NCBI RefSeq assembly: GCF_019931165.1
Contig: NZ_JAIOUP010000001.1
Coordinates: 310,001-374,000, forward strand
Direction of reading: 5' to 3'
Source of the DNA: Schnuerera sp. xch1
GTDB lineage: Bacteria > Bacillota > Clostridia > Tissierellales > Tepidimicrobiaceae
DNA length: 64,000 nucleotides
Shown: piece by piece, positions 56,614 through 64,000 of the stretch
Numbering within the stretch: position 1 is the first letter of the stretch
Layout: each line of letters starts with the position of its first letter
Translations under genes and position numbers: made by a program
Notes under the pieces: generated by a model
Seen by the model: only the letters and a program-made list of their open reading frames with translations
Databases searched by the model: none
What the model was told of the DNA's origin: nothing

Positions 56614-57184
56614 TACTCTACCTTTTCCGTTTTTAAGCTTCTAAATATTATTATTCCTCGTATGAACTTTCGCAAATTAGATTCAATAAATTTAGCTATT
56701 ATATACGCTATCAGAATCATAATGCCCATAGGAATAATAGGTAATAATATTTTGGGGGTATTACACTGGAATTATTATTCAGTTTCACAGTTAAAGCAAT
56801 TATAGCGTTTGAATGGATTAGATATAGTGGATAACTAACAAACCCAATAAGCAATAAAAACTTATTGCTAAATAAAAACCTAATCTTTTCAAAACAAATC
56901 GGTAACATAAAAAGCATCATGATAACAATTAAACAAACTATTTCCATAATATCAGTGCTGCCCATTACTAACTGGCCTATGACTAATAGGCTAATAATAA
57001 ACACCAAGTATTTCGACTTTTTCTCCGTATAATATAGATACGCCAAAGCGCCAATACTAAACCACGCTAAAAAAGGAAAACCAAGTTGCAGTGTTAAATC
57101 CCCTAAAAATTCGAAACTACACTAGTAAAATAGCTATACCTCTTAACCCATCCAAAAATGTAATTCTTTTGGCATGTGATTCAT
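56614..57184 (-). pseudogene. acyltransferase-3 (OafA/YrhL-like) pseudogene
   Basis: The 5' end is intact (ATG 57184; MNHMPKELHFLDGLRGIAIL is the family start), but the frame hits TAG at once. The body resumes in another frame with FEFLGDLTLQLGFPFLAWFS and FLLLIGFVSYPLYLIHSN. Near 56730-56750 a second shift moves the end to PIIPMGIMILIAYIIAKFIE and a stop at 56614. The remnant is about half the normal 350-residue length, so a large internal deletion plus two frameshifts are needed. Confidence 0.8.
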
Positions 57185-57209
57185 GAACGAACGCTCCTTT
57201 ATATAATGA

Positions 57210-57908
57210 TTAAATATTTTTTTTGCCTAAATAATACTTATTTATCTTATAAATTGGTAAAATCAACATAAGGCATACAATTATTTGAATCCACGCATTT
57301 GATGCAAAGATTATTAGGTTAAAAAACCATGTCCGTATTTCTATAAATGGCGATATTGTTAAAGATAGACCGAATAAAACAATTAATAATAGATCGATAA
57401 TCCACCCTATCCAAGAATCGTGCATTGTAGTAAGTGTGTGTATAAATATCGCTAATAAAAGTAAAAATGCAGATTCCTGTAAAAACGAGAAAAAAACACC
57501 ATTATTTATCCACCCAAATACTTCTATCAAATTAATAACTTGAAATGTTTCTTTCCAAGACTGATCTAGTGTAAAGTAGAATATATGATTGGCAATTGAA
57601 ACCACAACTGCAAGAATTACATAAGTTAGAAAAGTCCCTCTAATATAATCTACTTTTCTTCCATTTAAATGCATAAACCTAGTAAAATTGGTTTTACAAA
57701 TAAATATAGGACTTACCAAAAGTAATACGTACAACATATTACCACTACTTAGTAAATAACTTTTTTCGAAATACTCATTAGGACCTGCTTGTAGGACTTG
57801 AATAATGCTAGGAATTGTCATTAGCAAAAATGCAACTAAAGTAATCATATAAGCAACTTTTTGATTTCTAATATTAACTTTTGATACTATCCATACTCTG
57901 TTATTCAT
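57210..57908 (-). CDS. ABC-2 type exporter permease
   Basis: A 232-residue membrane protein with six hydrophobic segments (first at about residues 18-38, last near 205-225) and little sequence identity to named families. It partners the ATPase whose gene overlaps it by eight bases. ATG 57908 is well spaced from GGAGG; an earlier ATG two codons upstream is too close. Substrate unknown; the neighbouring PadR/DUF1700/DUF4097 genes suggest an envelope-stress or antimicrobial-peptide role. Confidence 0.8.
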   Translation of the reverse strand: MNNRVWIVSKVNIRNQKVAYMITLVAFLLMTIPSIIQVLQAGPNEYFEKSYLLSSGNMLYVLLLVSPIFICKTNFTRFMHLNGRKVDYIRGTFLTYVILAVVVSIANHIFYFTLDQSWKETFQVINLIEVFGWINNGVFFSFLQESAFLLLLAIFIHTLTTMHDSWIGWIIDLLLIVLFGLSLTISPFIEIRTWFFNLIIFASNAWIQIIVCLMLILPIYKINKYYLGKKNI

Positions 57909-58746
57909 TCTCATTACCTCCTACCATATTTATAAAGAAATCATTCAGCGAAGCAGGCTGATTGATAATATTGTTAGTTAAATTTATTTTCTTGTCATAA
58001 ATGTAAGCTACTGTTCTACCATGTACTGTTTCTTTACCAATAACATTGAGGTTTTTAATAGCTTCTTTTAGTGCGTCATCCTGACCAGTTAAAGCATAAA
58101 AAAGATCATTGATTTCATTCATTGTTGAGTTTAAGATTATCTTTCCATTGTCAATCATTATCAAATATTGCGCTACTTTGGCAATTTCATCTATTAGGTG
58201 TGTAGATACAATAATGATCCGAGGATGTCTCTCATAGCTTTCAAGAAGCAATTTATTAAATTGATTACGCATAATTGCATCAAATCCAAGTACTGGCTCA
58301 TCTAACATGACAACTTTGGAGTTGCTTGCTAGACCTGCAATCGTTGCAACCATCGTTTGCATTCCAAATGAAAGCTGTTTAAATTTTTGTTTTTTATTAA
58401 GCTTAAATTTTTGAAGCATTTTGTATGCAAACTCAATGTCAAATTCATCTTGCAAATGTCTAGTTGTATCTAATAAATCAGCAATACTCATATTAAACTG
58501 AGATGCTCGACTTTCAATAAAGCTTACATTTGAAGGCATATTGGCAGGTGAAACTTTTTGTTTATCTACTTTAATCTCACCTTCACTTACCCCAATATGT
58601 CCAGCCAATAGCTTCATAAATGTTGTTTTCCCAGCACCATTTCTGCCTAATAGACAGTAGATTCCATTTTTATTAATATCTATTGTAATGTCATCAATTA
58701 CTACTTGATCTTTATATTTTTTATATACATTTGCAAAATTAATCAT
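57901..58746 (-). CDS. ABC-2 type exporter ATP-binding protein
   Basis: A 281-residue ATPase: Walker A LLGRNGAGKTTFMKLLAGH near residue 33, signature region FKQLSFGMQTMVATIAGLAS (a divergent LSFGMQ), Walker B VVMLDEPVLGFDA and H-loop VSTHLIDEIA. Of the YtrB/BcrA-like class that pairs with small ABC-2 permeases. ATG 58746 follows GGAGGAGG. It lies 57 bases after the DUF4097 gene and probably belongs to the PadR-controlled operon. Confidence 0.92.
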   Translation of the reverse strand: MINFANVYKKYKDQVVIDDITIDINKNGIYCLLGRNGAGKTTFMKLLAGHIGVSEGEIKVDKQKVSPANMPSNVSFIESRASQFNMSIADLLDTTRHLQDEFDIEFAYKMLQKFKLNKKQKFKQLSFGMQTMVATIAGLASNSKVVMLDEPVLGFDAIMRNQFNKLLLESYERHPRIIIVSTHLIDEIAKVAQYLIMIDNGKIILNSTMNEINDLFYALTGQDDALKEAIKNLNVIGKETVHGRTVAYIYDKKINLTNNIINQPASLNDFFINMVGGNENE

Positions 58747-58803
58747 TATAAACCTCCTCCAACTTTTTTCACTCAATGCCAAATTAAGAATTTAATTAGT
58801 ATA

Positions 58804-59598
58804 CTACTCTACAGTAATACTACCAGTACCCGTTTTGAGTTTGATCAAGTTCTCTCCATTGCCTATAACAATATTCTTTCCTGTATACTGATCGAGAATA
58901 TCTATTCTACCTGTACCTGTTTCAGCTTCAAATGTTACATTAGTTGGAGGTTGTTCCGTTTGAAGTAGAATTCCACCGGATTTCGTTTCTAATTGAACCG
59001 GATGGTCTAAACTTTTAGTTTGAACCTTGATTGGACCACTTCCTGATTTTCCTGTAATTTCTCCATTAACATGTTTCATTGTAATTTTTCCACTTGCAGT
59101 TTGTACATCTATATTAGTACTTGTAATCGACTGTACATCGACCATTCCATTGGTTGTATTGATTATAACGTTATTTATAGTTGAATCTTTAACATGAACT
59201 AAACCATTATCATTTTCCACATACAGAGAATCATATTGTTCACTTGGTAAATATACTTTCAACCTTAAAGCAATAGGCATCAAATTAAACCATGAATGCT
59301 CACTCATCTCTGGTTCAATCAATAATGTTGAATCTTCTACACTTGTTGAAAGACTGTAATCTATATTTGGTAATACATTCCCAGTCAGCTCTACTTTTAC
59401 ATTGTTTTCATTAGTCGACAAAACTTCTACTTCTACATTTCTAGTACTTATTTCGATACTTGTAATATTTTCATCAATATATTTTTCTTCAGATACAGTT
59501 GTTTCCCTATTCAATGAAGAAAAAGTAAAAATACTTCCTATTGCACCTACTATTAAAAGTCCAAGCGCTAACATAATTATTTTTTTCATATTACTCAT
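58804..59598 (-). CDS. DUF4097 (LiaG-like) beta-solenoid surface protein
   Basis: A 264-residue protein with one N-terminal membrane anchor (about residues 5-25) and an extracytoplasmic DUF4097 domain of repeated short beta strands, such as VENDNGLVHVKDSTINNVII, TTNGMVDVQSITSTNIDVQT and SGKITMKHVNGEITGKSGSG. The family includes LiaG/YvlB-like envelope-stress proteins. Start ATG 59598 follows AAGGTGG and overlaps the end of the DUF1700 gene by eight bases. Confidence 0.88.
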   Translation of the reverse strand: MSNMKKIIMLALGLLIVGAIGSIFTFSSLNRETTVSEEKYIDENITSIEISTRNVEVEVLSTNENNVKVELTGNVLPNIDYSLSTSVEDSTLLIEPEMSEHSWFNLMPIALRLKVYLPSEQYDSLYVENDNGLVHVKDSTINNVIINTTNGMVDVQSITSTNIDVQTASGKITMKHVNGEITGKSGSGPIKVQTKSLDHPVQLETKSGGILLQTEQPPTNVTFEAETGTGRIDILDQYTGKNIVIGNGENLIKLKTGTGSITVE

Positions 59599-60151
59599 TT
59601 TTATATCCACCTTTCACAATATTCATATTAAATTTCAAATATTTTATAAAACCTCTTATTACTATACTTGTTGTTAATTTCATTCCAACAACTATAAAGA
59701 AACCCACTCCAGAAAGCATAATAGAAAAAAACAAGAAAAACGATTGTAATGTTCCTGGGTTTACCATCTCGTTGATCACAACTAATAATGGAGAAATAAT
59801 GAATGCGATTCCTAATGTCCAACTTGCAACCATTATTCCCGTTAACAATATGAATGGTCCAAGAACCAAAATTAAATTTAATAGACCTAACCCTAGGATT
59901 GCCCAAGTTGCATGCAAAACTTCCCTTGTTTTCCCTGATTCATTTGCCTTTTCTAAATGATATGTTGCCAGCAATTCTTTAGCAACTTGCTTAGGTGAAC
60001 CTAAAGCTTCTGAAATTTCTTCCTCCGAATTTCCTTCTTTAAAACCAATCAGGAAATGTTCTTCAAAATCCCTGATTATATCTTCTCGTTCATTAGAAGG
60101 TAATCTCTTTAAATCTGAATTCAATGTTTTTAAAAATTGTTCTTTATTCAT
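59591..60151 (-). CDS. DUF1700 membrane protein
   Basis: A 186-residue protein with an N-terminal cytoplasmic DUF1700 domain (MNKEQFLKTLNSDLKRLPSN, then IRDFEEHFLIGFKEGNSEEE and LGSPKQVAKELLA) and about four membrane helices after residue 75. It is the usual partner of PadR regulators and DUF4097 proteins. ATG 60151 follows GGAGGTG and overlaps padR by eight bases, so the two are translationally coupled. Confidence 0.9.
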   Translation of the reverse strand: MNKEQFLKTLNSDLKRLPSNEREDIIRDFEEHFLIGFKEGNSEEEISEALGSPKQVAKELLATYHLEKANESGKTREVLHATWAILGLGLLNLILVLGPFILLTGIMVASWTLGIAFIISPLLVVINEMVNPGTLQSFFLFFSIMLSGVGFFIVVGMKLTTSIVIRGFIKYLKFNMNIVKGGYKNE

Positions 60152-60467
60152 CCGAAACACCTCCTTTGATAATTTGATTGACACCTTCCGTAAATTCTTC
60201 CCACTCCTTAATCAACTGGTGCAAATTTTCTCTACCTTTATCTGTCAACCTATAATATTTTCGTGGTGGCCCTTCAGTTGATTCCTGCAAATAAGTTGTA
60301 AAATATTCTTCTTTTGTCAACCTTCTTAACAACGGGTATACGGAACCCTCTGAAATTTCAATATGTTTCGATACTTGTTGTACCAATTCATACCCATACC
60401 GATCTTGTTTGTTTAATAATGCAAGAATACATAGCTCCAATGCTCCTTTTTTAAATTGAATATTCAT
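60144..60467 (-). CDS. PadR-family repressor
   Basis: A 107-residue winged-helix regulator with the PadR pattern FKKGALELCILALLNKQDRY, GYELVQQVSKHIEISEGSVY, PLLRRLTKEEYFTTYLQES and PPRKYYRLTDKG. First gene of the operon padR-DUF1700-DUF4097-ABC-2 exporter. It should repress its own promoter through the palindrome at 60506-60532 and respond to a hydrophobic or envelope-active compound; the inducer is unknown. Confidence 0.93.
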   Translation of the reverse strand: MNIQFKKGALELCILALLNKQDRYGYELVQQVSKHIEISEGSVYPLLRRLTKEEYFTTYLQESTEGPPRKYYRLTDKGRENLHQLIKEWEEFTEGVNQIIKGGVSDE

Positions 60468-60505
60468 TATTGAGGTACACCTCCACCTTTACTACCGTTT
60501 ATAAT

Positions 60506-60532
60506 ACAGTACTGATTTATTTAAAGTACCGT
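60506..60532. promoter_or_regulatory. candidate PadR operator
   Basis: ACAGTACT-N11-AGTACCGT, an inverted repeat with 7 of 8 matching positions, lying at the predicted transcription start of padR. A third half site ACAGTACC lies just upstream of the -35 box (60571-60578). Confidence 0.6.
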
Positions 60533-60541
60533 TCTATAAAT

Positions 60542-60570
60542 AATATAACACAAAGTATTGTTCATTGCAA
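60542..60570 (-). promoter_or_regulatory. promoter of the padR operon
   Basis: TTGCAA (60570-60565), 17-base spacer and TATATT (60547-60542) on the minus strand, flanked on both sides by GTACT half sites. Confidence 0.75.
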
Positions 60571-60671
60571 GGTACTGTAGAAATTTTTTTACAACGATAC
60601 AAAAATGAGACCTAAACCAACTTTAATTTTTGTAAACATATTTTATATTTTTATCTCATATTGCGTTGTGA

Positions 60672-60713
60672 AAATAAAAAAACATCCCACAGGTATTTCT
60701 ACCTGCGGGATGT
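60672..60713 (-). terminator. terminator of the Xaa-Pro aminopeptidase gene
   Basis: Minus-strand hairpin ACATCCCGCAGGT-AGAAAT-ACCTGTGGGATGT (60713-60682) followed by seven T, ten bases after the stop codon. Confidence 0.92.
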
Positions 60714-60723
60714 CCACTATGCC

Positions 60724-61965
60724 TTATTTATTCATGAAATCCTCTATTTCTTCAATAGTCTTAATAACATCTTTAGATAGATTTTTACATCCATCCTCTG
60801 TTATTAACAAATCATCTTCTATTCTTATACCTATTTTCTCTTCTTCAATATAAAGACCTGGCTCGTTAGTTATAACCATTCCTGGCTTAAGAATAGCAGT
60901 ACGATCTCCTACATCATGAGTATCTGTACCTAAATAATGAGATACTGAATGGAAATAATACTTGGAAAGTTCACTATCTTCTTTTATTAAGCCTAATTTT
61001 TTACATCCTTCAGCTAATATCTTTTTAGTAATTTCATTTAATTCTCCATAAGGAACTCCTGGTTTTGCTGCTTCTTCAACAGCATTCATTGCTTCTAATA
61101 CTACATTGTATACTTCTTTTTGTCTTTCAGTAAACTTACCATTTACAGGGAAAGTACGAGTTATATCTGCATTGTAATATTTATATTGAGCACCTAAATC
61201 AAATAGTATTAAATCTCCATCTTTAGTTTGACAGTTGTTTTCTGAGTAATGAAGTATAGTGCCATTTATACCACTACCAGCTATTGTTGCAAAAGCTTTA
61301 TCAGTTACTCCATGTTTAGTCAATACATAATCAAAATATGCTTCTATCTCATATTCCATCATTCCCGGTTTAGCATTTTTCATCAAAGCCAATATACCTT
61401 CATTAGTTATCTCTATTGCTTTTTTAATCAAATCAATTTCTTCCTTAGATTTAATAACTCTTAAATCTGCTATGTCATGATAAATATTTTTTATTTGAAT
61501 ATATGGATATTTTTCAGCTATCATTTTAGAAAAAAGCTGAGAATCAGTCATTGAAGTTTTAATCTCTTGTCTTTCTAAATCCAAATATACTTTTTCTATT
61601 CTATTTTTATTCAATACAGATCCAATAACATCTTCAAATTTATCTAGGTATTCAATATCCTCTATTCCTGAGTTTTCCTTTGCTGCCTCATCAGAAATTG
61701 TAGCTCCCACCCATTTTGCCATAATTGGATCTGGTCTTTGTATAAATAATTTTTGTGAAACTTTTCCTTTAATATTGGTAATTAAAAGTATAATTTCATC
61801 TTCATCAATACCAGTCATATAATAGAAATTTCTGTTCGGTGTAAATGGATATACTTCATCAGCAGATTTATATGGTGCTCTACCTGCAAATAATAATAAA
61901 ATACTATTATCTTCTAACCTTTCCTCTAGTTTCTTTCTGTTTTTTATAAAAAATTGTTTATCCAC
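60724..61965 (-). CDS. Xaa-Pro aminopeptidase (M24B, PepP-type)
   Basis: A 413-residue cytoplasmic metallopeptidase removing N-terminal residues ahead of proline. N-terminal creatinase-like domain (LLFAGRAPYKSADEVYPFTP, FYYMTGID) and C-terminal pita-bread domain with metal ligands in LILFDLGAQYKYYNADITR (two Asp), HSVSHYLGTDTHDVGD (His), NEPGLYI (Glu) and GIRIEDDLLITE (Glu). Start GTG 61965 follows AAGGGGG. Monocistronic. Confidence 0.93.
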   Translation of the reverse strand: MDKQFFIKNRKKLEERLEDNSILLLFAGRAPYKSADEVYPFTPNRNFYYMTGIDEDEIILLITNIKGKVSQKLFIQRPDPIMAKWVGATISDEAAKENSGIEDIEYLDKFEDVIGSVLNKNRIEKVYLDLERQEIKTSMTDSQLFSKMIAEKYPYIQIKNIYHDIADLRVIKSKEEIDLIKKAIEITNEGILALMKNAKPGMMEYEIEAYFDYVLTKHGVTDKAFATIAGSGINGTILHYSENNCQTKDGDLILFDLGAQYKYYNADITRTFPVNGKFTERQKEVYNVVLEAMNAVEEAAKPGVPYGELNEITKKILAEGCKKLGLIKEDSELSKYYFHSVSHYLGTDTHDVGDRTAILKPGMVITNEPGLYIEEEKIGIRIEDDLLITEDGCKNLSKDVIKTIEEIEDFMNK

Positions 61966-62266
61966 ACTTTAACCCCCTTATTTCTAATTATATAGTTTTT
62001 GATTTTTATCTGTATATTTAGATATTACTACTTTATTCCAACATTTACAACAGTATAAATAATAGTTTTATTTCAAACAATTGTATTACTATCTTGAATG
62101 CATCCTCTTGAGACTTAAAGCTTTTAACGTTGTCTAATTTTTTAATTGGCGAATACTCTTTTTGGTCTGGATGTACTTTTTCGATTGTTTTATTAGATTA
62201 TTTACCACCTCCACAATATTTAATGTATTTAAAAGCCCTTAGAAAATAATAAGGCATTATTATAAG
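61966..62266. other. intergenic region with possible gene remnant
   Basis: No intact gene. On the minus strand GGAGGTGG (62212-62205) precedes a frame without a start codon. It reads KTIEKVHPDQKEYSPIKKLD and runs to a stop at 62045; it may be a decayed small gene or chance. No clear terminator for the AEC transporter gene is visible. Confidence 0.25.
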
Positions 62267-63208
62267 CTATATAAATACTTTGTCCATTATTAAAATATAA
62301 AATGGTATAGTAAATAAGCTTAGCAGAGTTGTAATTGATAAGGATGTGGCAACATATTTAGAATCTGTTTTATATAATTCAGATACTATTGTAGTTTGCA
62401 TCATAACTGGCATTGCTGATTGTATAATAAACACCTGTATAGCTAATACCGGCAAATTAAAAAATCTTGTGATGATATACATAATAGATGGTGAAACAAT
62501 GAGCCTCATAAATACTACTGTAAAAATAGATTTGTCTAGTTTATATTTACTGAAATCGATATCATATATAATTTTACCTACAATTATTGAAGCTAATGGT
62601 GTTACTAAACTACTAAAATATTTTGTTGTCTTTAATACTATGGAAGGTGGTTCAAAGTTAAAGTAAAGTAATATTCCAGATACAATAACAGTAATCAAGG
62701 GAATGTTAAATATATTTTGCAGATTTTGTGAAATATTATTAACCTTTTTATTACCATCTCTGGCTATCATAGGACTTAATATACCCCAAAATATAATAGT
62801 ATTCGCTATATAATAAAATAAAACATAAGGTATACTTATTTCTCCAAATAAACTTAAACATATTGGTAATCCAAAAAACATGCTATTTGACACAGATGAC
62901 ATAGAAACAAAACTACCTGACTTCATCAACTCTATCTTCATGATCTTTGATATGACTTTAGATATTATAATAAGAATTATTATAGATAATAGGGCAATAC
63001 CTACAAACTTAAATGATGAAATTAACATTTGATTAGAAAAGTTTTTAAAAAAATTAGTTACAGTTAAAGCAGGCACTCCTACTTTTACAGTTACTTTGTT
63101 TAAGAAACTCTTAACATCGTCATTAATCCATCCAATTTTTGACATGACCCAGCCTACACAAATAAGTATTATTAAAATAAAGATACTTTCTACTGATTTT
63201 AGAAACAA
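62267..63208 (-). CDS. AEC-family (auxin efflux carrier-like) transporter
   Basis: A 313-residue membrane protein with about ten hydrophobic segments. Features of the AEC family: GWVMSKIGWINDDVKSFLNK at the start, VTVKVGVPALTVTNFFKN, NSMFFGLPICLSLFGE, and QSAMPVMMQTTIVSELY near the C-terminus. These carriers move organic acids such as malate or malonate. Start TTG 63208 behind AGGAGG. Located downstream of leuCD, but 72 bases separate them and a shared role is not established. Confidence 0.88.
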   Translation of the reverse strand: MFLKSVESIFILIILICVGWVMSKIGWINDDVKSFLNKVTVKVGVPALTVTNFFKNFSNQMLISSFKFVGIALLSIIILIIISKVISKIMKIELMKSGSFVSMSSVSNSMFFGLPICLSLFGEISIPYVLFYYIANTIIFWGILSPMIARDGNKKVNNISQNLQNIFNIPLITVIVSGILLYFNFEPPSIVLKTTKYFSSLVTPLASIIVGKIIYDIDFSKYKLDKSIFTVVFMRLIVSPSIMYIITRFFNLPVLAIQVFIIQSAMPVMMQTTIVSELYKTDSKYVATSLSITTLLSLFTIPFYILIMDKVFI

Positions 63209-63280
63209 TTCTGTACCTCCTAGAGTCTATTTCCCTACATACTATATATTACCACACCTATACTTTTAATGTATACTGAG

Positions 63281-63775
63281 TTATCTCATGTCCTGAAATA
63301 GTTTCTTTATTCCTCCATTTTCAATAATATTAAAAATATAATCAGGTATCTTCCCTCCATTGATTTTCACATCTGATGTTTTATTAATAACATATCCTTC
63401 TCTCACATGCACCTCAAGTATATCTCTAGTTTTGACCTTTTTACTAATATCCTTACATATCATTAGAGGTAATGCTAGATTAGTAGCATTTCTATAAAAA
63501 ATCCTCGCAAAGGATTCTGCTAAAATAACACTTACACCGCTAGCTTTAAGACTAATAGCCGCATGTTCCCTACTAGATCCACATCCAAAGTTTGTACCTG
63601 CCACTACTATATCTCCTTCTCTTACTTCCTCCGCAAATTTTTCATCTACTCCTTCCAAACAATGGTTTTTAATATCTTGAGGATCTACTGACTCTAAATA
63701 CCTACCTGGATAAATCTGATCTGTATCTATGTTGTTCCCATAGACAAAAGCTCGACCTGTAATTATATTTTTCAT
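63281..63775 (-). CDS. leuD: 3-isopropylmalate dehydratase small subunit
   Basis: A 164-residue LeuD-type swivel-domain subunit: GRAFVYGNNIDTDQIYPGRY, VVAGTNFGCGSSREHAAISL, ILAESFARIFYRNATNLALPL. With LeuC it isomerises 2- to 3-isopropylmalate in leucine synthesis. The short length is typical of the archaeal/clostridial LeuD2 class, whose members can also serve homoaconitate or dimethylmalate, so leuA/leuB context outside the window is needed. It follows leuC by 14 bases. Confidence 0.9.
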   Translation of the reverse strand: MKNIITGRAFVYGNNIDTDQIYPGRYLESVDPQDIKNHCLEGVDEKFAEEVREGDIVVAGTNFGCGSSREHAAISLKASGVSVILAESFARIFYRNATNLALPLMICKDISKKVKTRDILEVHVREGYVINKTSDVKINGGKIPDYIFNIIENGGIKKLFQDMR

Positions 63776-63789
63776 CCTTTATTCCCTCC

Positions 63790-64000
63790 CTAAACTATTG
63801 GCTCCGTAATATAACCATTTAAAGCTGATGCTGCTACTGTAGCTGGAGATGCCAAGTATATAGATGCCTTATTGCTTCCCATTCTTCCCGGAAAATTTCT
63901 ATTAGTGGATGTAATACACACTTCATCATCTGCAATAATCCCTGCATGGGTTCCTAGACATGGTCCACATCCTGGTGCACTAAATGTAACCCCAGCTTTT
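63790..64000 (-). CDS. leuC: 3-isopropylmalate dehydratase large subunit (C-terminal part, runs off the window)
   Basis: About 70 C-terminal residues of an aconitase-superfamily large subunit. Two of the 4Fe-4S cysteines are in [14 protein letters not shown], followed by [12 protein letters not shown] and [13 protein letters not shown], then the end EPIV. It is the upstream partner of leuD. The rest of the protein is beyond the right edge, so substrate class cannot be refined. Confidence 0.93.
   Translation of the reverse strand, partial: KAGVTFSAPGCGPCLGTHAGIIADDEVCITSTNRNFPGRMGSNKASIYLASPATVAASALNGYITEPIV

Noticed and set aside
56717-57046. 109-residue frame as an intact small membrane protein
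   Set aside because: It continues acyltransferase-3 sequence on both sides in other frames, so it is part of a pseudogene.

Overview
The window reads as chromosome of a low-GC, spore-forming, anaerobic member of the Clostridia (Firmicutes). The evidence is the AT-rich sequence, strong GGAGG-type ribosome binding sites with frequent TTG and GTG starts, T-box and PyrR-type leaders, the SCIFF peptide with its radical-SAM maturase, SpoIID- and BofC-like proteins, and the clostridial order ruvCAB-DUF2905-spoIID-like-queA-tgt-yajC. I cannot name the genus; Tissierellales-like is only a guess. No tRNA, rRNA, CRISPR array, prophage or intact insertion sequence is visible. Every intact gene except pepF lies on the minus strand, as expected for one replichore read along the leading strand.

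Layout. 1-2480: partial tcdA, then aspS behind an Asp T-box. 2480-9370: hemZ, a 56-residue helix-turn-helix protein whose ribosome binding site can be buried in a hairpin, an MBL hydrolase, dtd, relA and recJ. 9400-11000: SCIFF maturase and SCIFF precursor. 11000-17860: TIGR04086-like protein, yajC, tgt, queA, SpoIID-like protein, DUF2905, ruvB, ruvA, ruvC. 17900-20000: BofC-like, unknown and MltG-like proteins. 20000-23260: asnA behind an Asn T-box, diverging from pepF. 23280-29730: Zn-dependent phospholipase-like protein, macro-domain protein, holin-like protein, a DUF4342/response regulator/histidine kinase operon, aroE and aroD. 29800-37050: a complete RND efflux system (TetR, AcrB-type pump, lipoprotein adaptor, TolC-like protein, second TetR). 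37100-42100: DUF456 protein, a UlaA/UlaB-like PTS, isoaspartyl dipeptidase and a fucose-isomerase-like protein. 42350-42800: a type I toxin-antitoxin cassette next to a decayed regulator. 42830-48660: the pyrB-I-C-F-K-D-E operon with a PyrR-type attenuator. 48690-51540: an amino-acid ABC transporter behind two tandem T-boxes whose specifiers read AGA (Arg). 51570-56160: a four-carbon sugar acid operon (DeoR regulator, DUF1537 kinase, PdxA2-type dehydrogenase, GntP permease). 56300-57200: gene remnants, including an acyltransferase-3 pseudogene. 57200-60600: PadR-DUF1700-DUF4097 with an ABC-2 exporter. 60670-64000: Xaa-Pro aminopeptidase, AEC transporter, leuD and partial leuC.

The window links nutrient sensing to transcript control. 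Uncharged tRNAs for Asp, Asn and apparently Arg control aspS, asnA and an uptake system through T-boxes, and uracil nucleotides should control the pyr operon through PyrR (pyrR itself is not in the window). The less conventional items are the tandem Arg T-boxes with one divergent antiterminator, a TolC-like protein with an RND pump in an apparently monoderm lineage, the iadA/fucose-isomerase-like/PTS neighbourhood, the type I toxin cassette, and the helix-turn-helix mini-gene with a sequestered ribosome binding site.
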